NCBI RefSeq assembly: GCF_021134715.1
Contig: NC_060024.1
Span: 8,308,001-8,372,000 of the forward strand
DNA length: 64,000 nucleotides
Direction: 5' to 3'
Origin: Daphnia pulex
Lineage: Eukaryota; Arthropoda; Branchiopoda; Diplostraca; Daphniidae
Part shown: piece after piece, positions 61,797 through 64,000 of the stretch
Position numbering within the stretch: position 1 is the first letter of the stretch
Layout of the letters: each line of letters begins with the position of its first letter
Program-made: the position numbers and the translations under genes
The notes under the pieces: generated by a model
Databases searched by the model: none
The model's input: the letters and a program-made list of their open reading frames with translations, nothing else
What the model was told of the DNA's origin: nothing

Positions 61797-62719
61797 GAAA
61801 TAACCCGTCTAAAGCGAACGAATCGCGTGTACAGCCTAGACAAAAGACATCCGTTTACACGAGTAATTACCCAGTACCCCATTTTTAGGGTATACAGTTA
61901 GAAGAAGTGATCATTCATAGTTCATAGCTATTTTATTTTTTTAGGAACAAATTTGTTTATTAATTCTTTAAAAATAAGGACTTTATTATTTATCTTGAAA
62001 AAAAGACTTGTTCTGATTGTCTGAAGCCAATGATGCATATCATTACGCAACCATCAGACTTGGAATTTTGGATCACCAACTGTTTAGGAAAAATTCAACA
62101 AGACGACGATTTTTCAACGTGTTATCTCAACGATAACCGCACACAAAAATGTTTCAAACACAATGCAACATTGTTAACGGAGAAATCCTGAACCCGAAAA
62201 CGCCAATCATATAACAGCAAAAAAGTTGCGGGCAAATCGTTTAAAGATTTGTATCACTATCTACACTATACAGACACGTTGCAATTCACAACTCGAAACG
62301 AAACATTATAAAAAAGAACTGGATTGGAAATGGACAGCGAAAAGAAATGAAAAATAGTAACCTATTTACAGTGACGCATAGTGCATTCCTTCAGACCTCC
62401 AGAGATGATGGGAAACGCATATGCAAATTAACGATACATCAAGATTTTCTCGAACAAGAACCAACAAAAGGTCGATCGATGAAATAATCAATACTTCATT
62501 TATAAATGGACAGTTGCTGCCTACTCTTTGGATCAATAGCACTGTGGGAGAAAGTCATTTACGATTTTCCTTTTGACAGTAGGCCAGCTACGAAATTGAA
62601 AGAAAAAAATTGGGTAAACAGAATTCGTCACATTCTGTGTTTGATGCAGTCAAATGAAGATGATAGCAGTACGGCATAATTTCATATAATATATCACATT
62701 AATGGTTTTTCGGAATTCT

Positions 62720-64000
62720 TCACGTCACATTTTCCAGAATCCAACTTGTGAATTTGGATATTCTCGTGCAAACTCCCGGAAGATTGGCCTCAGCACATCC
62801 AATACCCCAGCTGATGATGCCTCCCAAGAAATATTTGCCATCACGGCCACGAATTTGCAATGGACCACCCGAGTCGCCCTATTATTAAATATTAACCAAT
62901 TTTAAAAATCCCGCGGAATCGTTAAACTGTTCATTTGAAAAATACCTGACAAGAGTCTCTTCCTCCTTCCTCGAATCCGGCGCACATAAATATATCAGGA
63001 ATGTATTCATGGCGTCCAGCTTTTAGGAACATATCCTTGCATTTATCGTTGCTAACTATAGGAACTGTAACCTATTGAAAACAGATCAAATCATTTTTAA
63101 TAAAGATCTGCGGATTTTAAAAATTAATCTGTCAATTTTCAAACCTGTTGAAGCATTGAGGGTAATGTTCCTCCTTCCGAGAGACGACCCCATCCTGTGA
63201 CCGTCTGTCAATCAAAACAAAATTGGTTGTATTTTTTGGTGGTCATTTTTTTAATTTTGAATTCTTTATAATTAAATTTGAGTACTAACACCGTTTTGGC
63301 CGATTAAAGACTCGTCCATTGCTGGCAGACAGATTGGTGCAATATTTGGCTGAAAGGTGATCGGTTCTTCTAGCCGAACCAACGCAAGATCATACTCGTA
63401 TGTGAAAAAATTGTACTTGGGATGAACGATCTTCTTATTGACTCCGCGTTCAACAAATGGGTATGGCTCTTGCACGCTGCTGAAATCGAATTCCCCCATA
63501 CGCATTCGAATTTGCGAGACGAGAAGACTGAAATAAAAATGTGTGTTATTTATTATTGCTTTTGTGAGATATAGGGCGATAATAAAATCTAACACTTACT
63601 CTTCGACACAATGTCCTGCCGTTATAACCCACAATTCGTTCAAGAGAGCTCCTCCGCAGCGATGCGTGCTAGAGAATCCGAAAAAGGAAGTCCGCCGAAC
63701 AGACACCTGAAAAAGTGAATCAATTGGGGAAAATTTGTTAGAAATCTACCCAAAAGAAATTTTGTTTTGTCGGATTATATTTTATACCTGCCAGGGCCAA
63801 GAGCCGAATTTCGAATTGTTGCCTCCCACAATCCTTTCTCCTCTTGCAATTTCTGCTAGCATAGGAGGTACACCACATTCTGAAACATACAAAAGAATTG
63901 AATTACAATTGATGACATAACCTCTGCGCAGTTTTTTTTAATATCCAGCACACATACTAGCCCATATTTTTATTTAAAAAAATGCTTTACCGATTTCTGG
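62720..64000 (-). CDS. Filzig/Stubble-type trypsin-like serine protease, C-terminal part
   Basis: These are arthropod membrane-anchored serine proteases that process extracellular matrix or epithelial targets. Seven exon pieces are phased: beyond 64000 to 63991, then 63788-63879, 63600-63706, 63290-63527, 63145-63204, 62946-63071 and 62720-62878. The activation site reads [40 protein letters not shown] (catalytic His), [10 protein letters not shown] (Asp), [41 protein letters not shown] (Ser) and [20 protein letters not shown] follow. The Asp before SCQGDSGGP marks trypsin specificity. [16 protein letters not shown] is as I recall it in Drosophila Filzig, which favours that subfamily. The stem and membrane anchor lie beyond the right edge. 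Confidence 0.9.

Larger units (their letters stand above)
60990..62719. other. Intergenic region with two weak features
   Basis: Mostly AT-rich sequence between CRYL1 and the protease gene. It contains a possible exon at 61325-61579 (minus) and a tRNA-like stretch at 61733-61796 (minus), both listed separately. Nothing else is supported. Confidence 0.4.

Overview
The window reads as nuclear DNA of an arthropod, most likely a branchiopod crustacean of the Daphnia type. The genes are compact and multi-exon, with introns often only 55-100 nt. Two predicted proteins match arthropod families (exuperantia and a Filzig/Stubble-type protease). AT-rich gene-free stretches carry microsatellites and small inverted-repeat transposons. 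The species is inferred from this style, not proven. Exon borders were set by hand from splice signals, reading frame and protein similarity recalled for each family.

Left third (1-28.5 kb, gene-rich). In order: an HPS1-like gene (minus), a long non-coding stretch, a two-exon HOPX-like homeodomain-only gene (plus), alpha-L-fucosidase (plus), a TMEM165/GDT1 cation transporter (plus), the largest subunit of RNA polymerase I (20 exons, plus), a FAM193 protein (plus), the ADP-ribosylhydrolase ARH3 (minus), the mitochondrial persulfide dioxygenase ETHE1 (plus, diverging from ARH3), and the gamma-secretase subunit PEN-2 (minus).

Middle (28.5-52 kb, repeat-rich). A foldback repeat and several TIR elements ending in GGGGAGA..., with TA at their borders, flank an SLC26A11-type sulfate transporter (minus). 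Two of these insertions sit inside an older copy and can be verified against an uninterrupted sister copy in this same window. A degenerate BEL/Pao LTR retrotransposon (41690-50100) has two LTRs, a 5-bp target duplication, broken gag and pol, and a nested insertion that itself holds a further TIR element.

Right part (52-64 kb). A frameshifted exuperantia copy (plus), the last two exons of a CIAO2A-like gene (minus), a short predicted secreted protein of unknown family (minus), sulfide:quinone oxidoreductase SQOR (minus), lambda-crystallin/L-gulonate 3-dehydrogenase CRYL1 (minus), and the protease domain of a Filzig-like serine protease running off the right edge (minus).

Three points stand out. 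First, SQOR, ETHE1 and an SLC26A11-type sulfate transporter, which act at successive points of mitochondrial sulfide oxidation and sulfate handling, lie within about 33 kb. Second, a HOPX-like gene is present in an arthropod. Third, four introns use a GC-AG splice pair. A perfect 38-bp palindrome near 55.83 kb is also unusual.
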